DNA from: Brasenia schreberi | Lineage: Eukaryota; Streptophyta; Magnoliopsida; Nymphaeales; Cabombaceae | Assembly (NCBI GenBank): GCA_036023115.1 | Contig: JAYKKT010000079.1 | Span: 7,797,501-7,861,500 of the forward strand | Length of the DNA stretch: 64,000 bases | Direction of reading: 5' to 3' | In this document: piece after piece, positions 1-8,649 of the stretch | Layout of the letters: every line of letters begins with the position of its first letter | Position numbering within the stretch: the first letter of the stretch is position 1 | Made by a program: the position numbers and the translations under genes | Notes under the pieces: model-generated | Told to the model about the DNA's origin: nothing | Database searches by the model: none | Seen by the model: only the letters and a program-made list of their open reading frames with translations

Positions 1-139
1 ATGCACGTGTGTGGATATGTTTCAAGCACAAATATTACATTTCGGAGGTAGACTTCGCTCCATTATTACAACCCGTATCGAATTGAATTTAACTTAGGCG
101 AGTAATGTAAAACTGAATGTAAATAAACACTTACAAGTG

Positions 140-1335
140 GCCGGTTTTGCCTCTCGAGTGGCTTGGGTCCGTGCTCCTTGGCAGCCACGAGATAGGTCTC
201 CCTAGGTGGGTTCTAACGTGAGAGTTGAGTTTGGGTTCACTTGGGGGCGGCCAAGTGTTTTATGGTTTAAGATGGGCTGGGTTCGGCCAAGGTCTTAGGT
301 TAGGTAAGTCCTAGCTAAGTGAGGTTGGGTTGGGCCGTGGGAGGTGGTCCTAGTTAGGTTGGATAGGAGCTAGGTGGGTCACGACAAAAGGGGTGCAACA
401 AGTGTAGGTCGGCAGGGACCGGTGAGGTGCTCATGGGATATGTGACACGACTAGTTGGCTGTGGACAGGTGCTGGGAGTCGGCTATGGTAGGGGCATGTT
501 GATGAGGCGATGGCAAAGGCATGGGACAGGTGAGGTGCGGGGGTTATGGCAAGGTGAGGCGTGGGGTGCGGCTATGGCATGGGGTGCTGGTTATGGTGAG
601 GCGTGGGAAGGTTGGGACAAGGCAAGACGTGTAGGGGGGTGTTGATGTGGAAGGTGCGGCAGGGTGTTTGAGGCGCACTGTGTGATGTGGTGTGCAGTGG
701 GCAGGGGGTGATGGTTGGTGAGGTGTGGGGCAAGCCAGGCGTTGGATGATGCGCAGGGTGTCTTGGAATCTGCGGGAGTATGGCAGGGTGTCGGGGTGAT
801 GGGGAGTGCTGGCGAGGCGCGTGGGGTGATGTGGTGTGCAGCAGGCAAGGGGTGCTAGCGCGGCACGCGGGATGATGTGATGCAGCGGGCAGGGGGTGCT
901 GGCAGGCAAGGGCAGCCATAGGCGAGAAGGGTGCACTACTGGAGTGCAGCGATCGGTTGGGGTGTGCACAGCAAGTGCGCGGGAAGGTGGTGCCGGGATT
1001 TGTAGGTCGGTGAGGAGGCGCTGCTGGAGTGCAGCGGGGGCAGGTGAGGTTGGCTGTGGCAGGGTGCTGGAAGGGACAGGGTAAGTGGGTAGGTTTGAGG
1101 GAAGTGAGGCGGTGGGGCTAAGGGTATGATCTAGGCAAAAACCGAGTGCAAGGTGCACTTGGTTAGGGAGTTTAGGCTAGGTTTAGTTTATGTCAGTTTG
1201 GTCTAGGCTAGGTTTAGTTTAGGTCGGTTTGGAGTGGCTGGGCTAGGTTAGGGTGAAGTTTGATGGGGTCGGTTGGGTGAAGTGGGCTAGGTTAGGTGGG
1301 TCAGTTAGGGCTAAGTTAGGGTTAGGTTTAGAGAC
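140..1335. repeat. G-rich low-complexity expansion inside LTR-1
   Basis: The plus strand is strongly G-rich and C-poor, with degenerate repeats of GGGCAGGGGGTG, GATGTGGTGTGCAG and GGAGTGCAGCG, mostly from 430 to 1080. From about 1140 to 1335 it becomes degenerate TAGGTTTAG/GGTTAGGG units. It sits between the TATA-like box of LTR-1 and its U5, where LTR-2 has no equivalent. The open frames on either strand are consequences of base composition and look like no known protein. Confidence 0.65.
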
Positions 1336-1569
1336 CTACCTCTTGGAGCCTTATCCACCCTTTTGCAGCCCTTGAGCCACGCCATTCTTCATGTTGGTGC
1401 AGCCCTTGGTTAAGTCTAGGTCCCCACAAGGTTCGAACCCACACCCTTGATCAAGCCCATATGGCTAGCCCACTTAACAAAGTCAAGCCCACTATTTTTC
1501 TCTCTCTTACTTTATGCACTCTCCCAAGCCTCTCTCCTCAAATTCACGTGAACTTGCACCCCCCTCACC

Positions 1570-1579
1570 TCTATTTATA
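1570..1579 (-). promoter_or_regulatory. TATA-like box of LTR-1
   Basis: TATAAATAGA on the minus strand, about 640 bp into the LTR. The same motif and flank (gcctctatttatagg on plus) recur in LTR-2, supporting a retrotransposon promoter. Confidence 0.55.
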
Positions 1580-2284
1580 GGCAAAGGGGGTGGGTCTTGG
1601 GTTTGGATCTTGGATTTGGTTTTTATGATCCAAATATGATCCAAACACTATTTGGGTTTGGATCTGGATATTTATGTTCAGATCTAATCTAAATTTTTGT
1701 TTCTTCAGTCCTTCTTAGCATCTCAAGACAGGCGATTTTTATGGGCCCTGGCTTCATTAGTGCTTTGTCTTGGGTTGGGTTTTTCCCAGCCTTTTTGTCC
1801 GATCGTCTTCTCACCTTCTAGACTTCGTTTCGTCTAATTTCTGGAATTTTAAGCTTGGGCTTGGATTTCTGATGGTTTTTTTTGTGCTTTGGCTTTGCAT
1901 TTCACATTCAGGGTTGAAGTCTACTTCTAGCCTGGGTTCTTATTTTGCTTTATGGCCCTATTTTCATCAAGGTGGGTTGAACTATTGCCTTTTGACCTAC
2001 TTTTGGAGCTGCTTTTTTATCAGGCTCCACCTGCTTGATTTGGCTGCTTACAAAATTTGGGTTTTGGCCTGAGTTTAAGAAACCTATATTTTGAAAGAGT
2101 TTTTGATAAAAGTTTAAAACTTTGGAACTCCTGGGTTTTGGAAATTCAAAATTGGTTTTTGAAATGATTTTGCGAACCAAGTGTTTGTTTTGGAAATCAT
2201 TTGATTTTGGGGTGTTTACAAAAATGAATGCAATTTGATATGAATGGGGAGGGGTAGCATTTGTACCATAGACCAACTAGAATA

Positions 2285-3010
2285 GTATGGCATTTGTGGG
2301 TGTTCGGATAGAAGTTTTATAAGCCCATAAGGCTTCATCAAGCTTCTCATGCCATGTCCTACCCTTCTCTATGGTTTTCTCAATGATGCTTATGAGAGTC
2401 TTGTTCGTGGCTTCAGCTTGGCTATTGCCTTGAGGATAGTAGGGCGATGAGAAGTGTTGAGTTATGCCATAGGTATTATATAACTTTTCATCTTCTCATT
2501 CTTCAAGGGGGAGCCATTATCCGATACTAGGTCTCTTGGAACTCCAAATCGAGCCAAGATATTTTTCTTAATGAATGCCACTACATGTTGTCCTTGGATA
2601 TTAGCCATGGAGGTAGCTTCAACCCATTTCAAAAAATATTCGATGGCTCCTAAGATGAACCTATGTCCATTCGATGCAATTGGGGAGATGGGTCCTATGA
2701 TGTCAAATGCCCACATGGTGAAGGGCCATAGACTCACAATGGAATGCAAGGTGGATGATGGGATATGAATGATATGTCCATGCACTTGACATTGATGACA
2801 TTTCCTAACATGATCATGGCAATCTTGCTTAAGGGTGGACCAAAAATAACCGGCCATAAGTATTTTTATGGCCATCATATTTGTATTGACATGGCCTCCA
2901 CATTCTCCATCGTGGAACTCATGCATTATAGTCCTAGCCTCATCAAGGTCTACACATCTCAATAAGATGTCGATAAAACTCTTTTTGTAAAGAATCCCTC
3001 CCAAAATCAC
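2285..3010 (-). pseudogene. Integrase of element A, frameshifted and truncated
   Basis: The part at 2462-3010 begins MILGGILYKKSF and carries the HHCC zinc-binding region (HEFHDGECGGH ... CHQC), then the catalytic core with the first Asp in FDIIGPI and the second in LVSDNGSP. The frame is lost near 2480. In another frame, about 2285-2460, the sequence continues through FSSPYYPQGN and QAEATNK, which holds the catalytic Glu, to TPTNA. Reading stops at the LTR-1 boundary (2220), so the C-terminal GPYVV region and polypurine tract present in element C are missing here. A real integrase by motif, clearly non-functional. Confidence 0.82.
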
Positions 3011-3019
3011 ATATCGGGT

Positions 3020-4135
3020 TCAAATTTTTCGAATAAAAGTTTTATCTTTAGAAGACGCAAATTTGGAAAATCCTTCATTTTCTAAAAAGTTTTTAATATC
3101 TTGAAAACAAGGTTTTTCAATGGGATTTTGGTCATTTTGGCAGATTTCCAAATCGTGGGTGGATGGAGTTGGTGAGTGCCAAATTTCTAAGGATCGAGTT
3201 CTCATGGTGGGGTCGACTCTTAGAGATGAGCTTAGGGATGAGAGGGCATCTGCTATGGTGTTGTCCTCTCTACCTATGTGGGTGAGTGTGCATGACTTGA
3301 AGGAATCGACCAATTAAGTGGCCAATTCGTGGTATGATATGAGTTTTTCATTTTTGACTTACCAAATTTTTGAAACATGGTTTATAACAAGCATAGAATC
3401 TCCAAAGACTTCAATACATGATGCCACTAGATTTTTCAAAAATTTTAGGCCTTGTATGAGTGCTTCATATTCAACCACATTATTTGAGCATGAAAATTCT
3501 AGTCGAATGGCAATTGAGATTTCTCCCTTTTCAGGGGATATGAGGATGATTCCCACACCTGCCCCTTGTTGATTCTTTGCCCCATCAAAATATATTTTTC
3601 GTACTTGATCTTCATTAAAACAATTTGCTAAAACATAGTTTTGAAATTCATTTGCAAAGATGCCTTCATCGGGAATTTCATCAAGTATCGAATATGTATC
3701 TTCAAGAGGCAATTCGGCAACATGATCAGCTAGGGCTTGTCCCTTAATGGAGTTTTGGTGATGAAACTTCAAATCATACTCCATTAAGAGGAGCTGCCAT
3801 TTACCTAGCCTACCCATTAGGATAGGTTCTTCAAACAAGTGCTCGATTAGATCAAGTTTAGATAATATCCAAATTTCATAATCTAGAAAATAATGTCTAA
3901 ACTTTTGGCAAGCCCATACCAAGGCCAAGCACGTTTTCTCCATGGCTTAATAATTTCTTTTATATGCTAATAGACTTTTCAAAATATAATAAATAGCATT
4001 CTCCTTAAGACTATCATCCTCATATTGTGCAAGTAAAGCACCCAATACATTCACATGAATGGAAATGTAAAGCAATAAAGGTTTTCCTTGCTTTAGAGGT
4101 TTTAAAATTGGAGGATTTACTAAATAAGTTTTCAA
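3020..4135 (-). pseudogene. RNase H plus archaeal-type RNase H of element A
   Basis: Three open pieces (3947-4135, 3359-3943, 3020-3313) form one degenerate region. The first two hold the RT-linked RNase H (AYKRNY at the end of one piece, MEKTCLALVWACQKFRHYF in the next, then a tether with KWQLLLMEYD and IKGQALADH). After it comes a second RNase H: KIYFDGAKNQQGAGVGI, NNVVEYEALIQGL, GDSMLVINHV and REDNTIADALSSLSS, which supply the usual acidic positions. This second domain is the Tat-lineage hallmark. Breaks occur near 3945 and 3315-3358. Confidence 0.85.
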
Positions 4136-4314
4136 TCTTTCAAAAGCTTTTTGGCAATCGGCATCCCATTCAAATTTAACCCTTTTCTCAAAAGCCTATT
4201 GAAAGGTTCACATCTTGTTGCTAGATTGGAGATAAATCTCTTAGTGGCTTAGAGTTGATCTTAGAGGCTTCGGATTTGGGTCAAGTTTGAGGGTGAAGGC
4301 ATGTCTATGATGGC

Positions 4315-5156
4315 TCAACACTTAGAGGGATCGACTTCTATTCCCCTTTGGCTTACCATAAACCCTAAGAGTTTTTCCGATTCCACTCCAAAAACATATT
4401 TTTGAGGGTTTAGCTTCACTTTATAAAGCCTAAGTCTTTTGAAAACTTTTTGCAAAGATTCAATGTGTGTGCATCGGGTTTTTGATTTTACTAAAAGATC
4501 ATTCACATATACTTCCAAGAGCTCATGGAAATTGAAAAATGGTAGTCTTTGGTATGTGGCACCGGTATTTTTCAAACCAAATGGCATAACCGTGTAACAG
4601 TATGTGCCCCAAGGTGCAGTAAAAACAGTATCTTTTGGTGCTAACTTGATTTGATTATAACCCGAATAGCCATCCATGAAAGAAAATATTTCATGATTTG
4701 CAGTGCTATCCACTATCAAATCAATGTTTGGAAGAGGAAAATTATCTTTTGGAGTGGCTTTGTTCAAATTTCTAAAATCAATCAAATTTAAATTTTTCCA
4801 TTGGATTTTCGAACCACAACAATATTTGAAAGCCATTCCGAATAAGCAATGGGTTTTATAAATCCGGCTTTTAAAAGATCTTCTAAACCCTCTTTCACTT
4901 GGGAGTGAACATCGAGATGGATTTTTCTAAGCTTTTGCTTTGCGGGTTTTGCATTGGGTTTTAAGGGAAGATGATGTCCTATGATCTTGAGGTCTAGACC
5001 CGGCATGCCTTCATAGGTCCATGCAAATACATCCACATAAGATCTCAAAAATGCAATGAATGATGTTTTTTCGTGCTCATGCAAACATGCACCTATCTTG
5101 ATATACTTTGGGTTAGACTCACTCCCCCCTCCTACGGAATTTGAAGGTTTTTTCAT
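4315..5156 (-). pseudogene. Reverse transcriptase of element A, catalytic YVDD changed to YVND
   Basis: The part at 4788-5156 gives the fingers region (HLPLKPNAKPAKQKLRK, EWLSNIVVVRKSNGK). A frameshift near 4800 moves to 4315-4836 with DFRNLNKATPKDNFPLP, FSFMDGYSGYNQI, FTAPWGTYCYTVMPFGLKN and LLGFMVSQRGIEVDPSK. The catalytic YxDD reads YVND: the codon at 4501-4503 (plus att, minus AAT) encodes Asn instead of Asp. Element B keeps YVDD at the matching place. The order and spacing otherwise fit Tat-lineage RT. Confidence 0.87.
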
Positions 5157-5348
5157 GTCAAGGATTATATGAAATTCAGGAAGCTCGAAGGTTTGATCTT
5201 CCTCATGGATGAGAGGATCTTCCTCCTTGCTTTAATCATTTTTAAGCACTTTAATTTCTAAGAAAGTGTCATGCAAGAGAGTGGGGTTGTGAATAATGGG
5301 TTTGGATAATTTTGGTTTGGATATATATATATATAGGTTTTGATGAAC

Positions 5349-5600
5349 TCAAAAATGGGCTTTGTATATGACCAATATTTTTGAATTTTTGAATTTTTTA
5401 TATTTTTCAAAATACAAGGTAGAAGGCTTTCTTTTTAAAATTTTAAGATTTTTCAATTTTTTTGGCTTTTTCCAAACGAAGACTTGGAGAATGAACATAA
5501 ACAACTTTTTTTTTGGAATTTTCAGGTTTTTCAGATGTTTTTGGATTTTGAAAGCTTTCCAATTTTTTTTGGTTTTTCCAAATATATAATTTTTTTTCAA
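5349..5600 (-). other. A/T-rich, Lys-rich spacer between protease linker and RT of element A
   Basis: On the minus strand this reads as an 83-residue open frame rich in Lys, Phe and Asn with repeats of NLKIPKK/NLKILKRK. Element B has a similar A-rich stretch at the same position between its linker and RT (about 48020-48200), so it is part of the family and not random sequence. Whether it was ever translated is unknown. Confidence 0.5.
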
Positions 5601-5820
5601 AAGAGCGATATTCCATCAAACCTACAAAGAAAACACCATAAATTAGACTCTAAACAAGAGGTCTAAGCCATAGGTTTCGGTATTAGTGGGTTCTAGGGCA
5701 CCCTTGACCCAAGTGGTCTTAGGCAGTGGCTCGGGGGTATGGATGGCATGTAGCCCAATCCATATCGATTTGGGTTAGGTAGTGGCAAAATGGGATCTAA
5801 CGTACCTTGGTTCATGGTTC

Positions 5821-6297
5821 CTAAACCTTGATAAGGTATATATCCCATGTTAACATCATATTCCAAGGCTTCTTGAGTTTGGAAAAAATTTTGTAAAGTG
5901 GATGGCCTTGGAATATGGTGTCATCCATATCATGGATATACCTACGGATTGGTTTGGCTAAGGTGCGAGCTAGAGATGGCTTGGGCTTCCCTAGGATACA
6001 CACGACCCTAGGAGAGGATGGTTCTATACGTTGGGAAGTTGGGGATGCCTTAGGTTTCCCTAGAAGATAGACGATTCTAGGGGAGGATGACTCTACATGT
6101 TTGGGGTTGCCTAGGAGGTGGACGACTCTATGATGAGGGTCTCCTAGGGCATTCTCAACTAGGGATGGATGAGGCCTCTCCGTAACCTCTTCATTTAATG
6201 GGTGACTTGATATGTAAGGGAAATTTTGAATTCCCTTAAGTTGAGGATGATCTTCTCCAAGGATTACCACCACTTGGTTGTCCCATAGGATTTTCAC
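5821..6297 (-). pseudogene. Protease-RT linker of element A with repeated (I/V)xxLLGxPK peptides
   Basis: The open frame continues from the protease (KILWDNQVVVILGEDHPQ) and then carries three repeats: HRVVHLLGNPK, PRIVYLLGKPK and PRVVCILGKPK, separated by Ser/Pro-rich stretches, ending in a motif near TIFQGHPLYKIFSKLKKPW. Element B has the same linker with about five repeats at 47440-47690. I know no named domain with this pattern. It is probably part of the pol polyprotein between protease and RT. Confidence 0.65.
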
Positions 6298-6337
6298 ATA
6301 CTTGTGAAAGGTCGAAGGAACGGCCCGGAGACTGAAT

Positions 6338-7120
6338 TTAAGGCCTTCCTAACAATAGGTTATAGTGGGGGTTTATGTATAAAACATGAAACAACCCTGT
6401 GTATTGGATGTCCCCTACTTTCATGGGCAACTCGATAGCTCCTAAGGGATAGGATGCATTGCCATCATATCCAATGATAACGATAGAACTAGGTTCTAGC
6501 CTAGACATAGTGACTCCTACTTGAAAGGACACGTGAAGTGGAAGGATGTTTAGACCTCCTCTCCCATCGACCAAGCACTTGTCTAGAGTGTGGTAATTCA
6601 AAACCACCTCTATATGCAAGGCTTGGTTATGGGCTACATTTGGTATCTCTAATTCATCCTCTGTGAACATGATGGGGTCCTTGGCACATATTGGGGAGAC
6701 CAAGAAGGATAAGGACTCGGGAGTGTTGTATTGGTTAACCTTGGATCTTTCTAAGATTCTCTCTAAAACTCGTTTATGTTTAGGTGACGTTTGGATTAAC
6801 TCTAAGATTGATATGTTTATGGGAAGTTTTGAAAGATGAAATTCCAAATCATAAGGGGTTAACACCACGCCTTTACCTTTGTCCATGCCATGAGATACAT
6901 TAGGGATGTATGCTTTTGAAGGGCCGGGTAAAACAACCGCTTCCTTGCTAGCATTTTTAGCTAAGTGTAGGGGTTGATAGATCCTTTCGGACCTAGTCAC
7001 CTCACCTACACCTTCCCTAAGACCCGTTCCTATCTTGGCTCTACTTTGATACTTCAGACCACCACAAATTTCTACTAAGGCTCTAGCCGGGGGCGGGACT
7101 CTAAGCGCTCCCCGAATCAC
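6338..7120 (-). pseudogene. Aspartic protease region of element A
   Basis: The 260-residue frame holds the pre-protease segment (KGVVLTPYDLEFHLSKLPI) and the retropepsin core: ALHIEVVLNYHTLDKCLVDGRGGLNILPLH, GYDGNASYPLGAIELPMKVGD and HYNLLLGRP. The usual active-site stretch of this lineage (D-G-G-S-G / D-x-G-S-S) reads DGRGG, so the Ser/Thr after the Asp is not obvious; the Asp itself is present. Continuation past 6338 is frameshifted into the 5821-6297 piece. Identification rests on the NILP and LLGRP motifs plus the position between gag and RT. Confidence 0.78.
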
Positions 7121-8617
7121 TACTTGTTTGGCTTTTTTTTATTATGATAGAAGGTGGTGTGTGGCAAGTAGTGTGTATCATATGTAATGCATGTTCCATT
7201 CCATGAGCCTTGAGTGGGAGAAGACATACCTCTTTTCCTTTCTTGCTTGTGCTTGCATGATTGGAGAAAGGTTCCTTTAAAATCGCTTGGGAGGGCTCCA
7301 GTTCTTCCATGATATGGAATCTTCCTTGCTCAATCAAGTCTTTAATTTATTATAAGAGTGCAAAACATTTACTTGTATCATGGACCTTGAGCCTATGATA
7401 CTTGCAAAACTCGTTCAAAAATTTTTCCTTTAGTGGTGTTCTTTCGGGAAGAGTCGGGAGAGTGACCAATCCTTGGGCTAAGAGGAGGTCTAGGACTTTC
7501 GTGATTGGTTGTCCTAACTGTGTAAATTCTCTCATTTCAAAATTCTTTTGAGTTTTTCTAATATGTTTTCGTTCAGAAGTTCTAGAAGGTCCGACCGAGT
7601 TTGGCTCCATAAGGACATTTCCAATCTTTTGGGGTTTTGCCCCATTGTCCGATACGGGTGGCCTATATGCCCCTTGCTTTTCGAAATAGGTTTTTTGAAA
7701 ATTTCTCCCCTTCAATAAATCTTCGTAAACTCCCTTTTTCAAGTTAGCTTTAAAGAGTGAAGCCTTTTTTATAAGCTTTTAAAAATTCAAAATTTCATGA
7801 AGGGAGAGGAGAGCTTTTAAATCGTTTTTAAAATTTTCAAGGATGAGCATTACAGCACATCCTTTAGAGATGGGCTCCCTTACTTGCCCCAAGAGCGACA
7901 TCCATCTAACGATGAATGCATGTGCATCCTCGTTAGGTGCTTGCTTCCTATCTCTCAAGGTATTTAAGGTAGGTATGACTTCAATGTTGTGGGAAAATCA
8001 TTGCATGAAACAATTCGCCAATTCCTCAAAGGTGGCGAATTGGCTCAAGTCATATGAAGCCAACCATTTAGAAGCATTTTCCTTGAGAGAGAGGGGGAAC
8101 AAGTAAATCCATTTCGAGGAATCCTTCTTTTTTTATAAGCCCTTCGAGAAAAGAGTTGAAGGTGAGATCTAGGATCTCCACTTCCATCATACCAATAGAA
8201 ATTCGGTATGTCATCGTCACTATCGGTTTGATAATCGGATGATAGAAAATCATATAGTACGTATGATCTCTTCTCTTTGATTTGGCCTCTCAATAATTGT
8301 TGCAACGCCTTTCTATCTTTCATTGTGAAGTATTCCGGCTCTCATTCCTCCTCTAATCTAGAGGTCACATTGGGTTTTTTCGAATGATTTGATTTTCTAT
8401 GGGCCCTCGGTTTCCTGCCATTAGAGGAGCAAGATTCTACTGCCTCAACCTCTTGGCTTATGGTAGTAATTTTTTCTTTCATTTCTCTCATTATTTTTCT
8501 TTTTAAGGAGGCAAACACATCCCCTTTCGAAATCTCTTTTGAAAACCTTTTTGAAAACCGACTTGATGAGCATGAAGCTCGGCTTGACACTTCACAAGAT
8601 CCTTCTAAACTAGACAT
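7101..8617 (-). pseudogene. gag of element A, several frame breaks
   Basis: The start codon is probably at 8617, about 15 bp inside the primer-binding site (MSSLEGSCEVSS...). Pieces at 8342-8617, 8045-8323, 7350-7742 and 7101-7337 show a Lys/Glu-rich N-terminus, a KDRKALQQLLRGQ segment, the retrotransposon gag core (THAFIVRW-like region near 7900 in a shifted frame) and a C-terminal CKYHRLKVHDTSKCFAL motif where many Tat gag proteins have YCxYHxxxGHxTxxC. Element B has matching pieces. Not functional because of stops and shifts. Confidence 0.78.
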
Positions 8618-8630
8618 GCTTGAATTTTTG

Positions 8631-8645
8631 CCATCAAGCGTGCCA
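8631..8645 (-). other. Primer-binding site of element A
   Basis: Minus strand TGGCACGCTTGATGG, four bases inside the LTR-2 end and just upstream of the gag start. It shares TGGCACGCT with the sites of element D (23054-23071) and, less one base, the LTR-5 element (50160-50173). The 5' TGG fits pairing to a tRNA CCA end; I cannot name the tRNA without a comparison. Confidence 0.6.
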
Positions 8646-8649
8646 AATC

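Larger units (their letters stand above)
1..2220 (-). repeat. LTR-1, Tat-type Gypsy LTR, cut by the window edge
   Basis: On the minus strand the LTR begins TGTAAACACC at 2220. A TATA-like box (TATAAATAGA, minus) lies at 1570-1579, as at 10131-10140 in LTR-2. The stretch at about 49-92 (reading ctccattattacaaccc) matches LTR-2 near 9790-9820, so the missing U5 end lies left of the window. TATA and this marker are about 1.5 kb apart here but only about 0.3 kb apart in LTR-2; the difference is a G-rich expansion listed separately. The element A side lacks a polypurine tract, so this may be an independent insertion rather than A's own 3' LTR. Confidence 0.75.
2221..8646 (-). mobile_element. Element A: Ty3/Gypsy, Tat lineage, degenerate internal region
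   Basis: Read on the minus strand the order is PBS, gag, protease, spacer, reverse transcriptase, RNase H, second (archaeal-type) RNase H, integrase. RT-RH-aRH before INT is diagnostic of the Tat branch of plant Gypsy elements. All domains are identifiable but split by frameshifts and stops, so it cannot be autonomous. The integrase C-terminus and polypurine tract are missing at the LTR-1 junction. Element B (45.0-49.9 kb, plus strand) is a close relative with the same domain order. Confidence 0.85.

Noticed and set aside
544..1158. Long minus-strand open frame rich in Pro, His, Ser and Thr (204 aa)
   Set aside because: It lies in the G-rich expansion of LTR-1; open frames on several frames at once follow from the base bias, and there is no domain.
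1140..1335. Possible chromosome end or telomere
   Set aside because: The units are degenerate and inside an LTR; no perfect TTTAGGG array is present.
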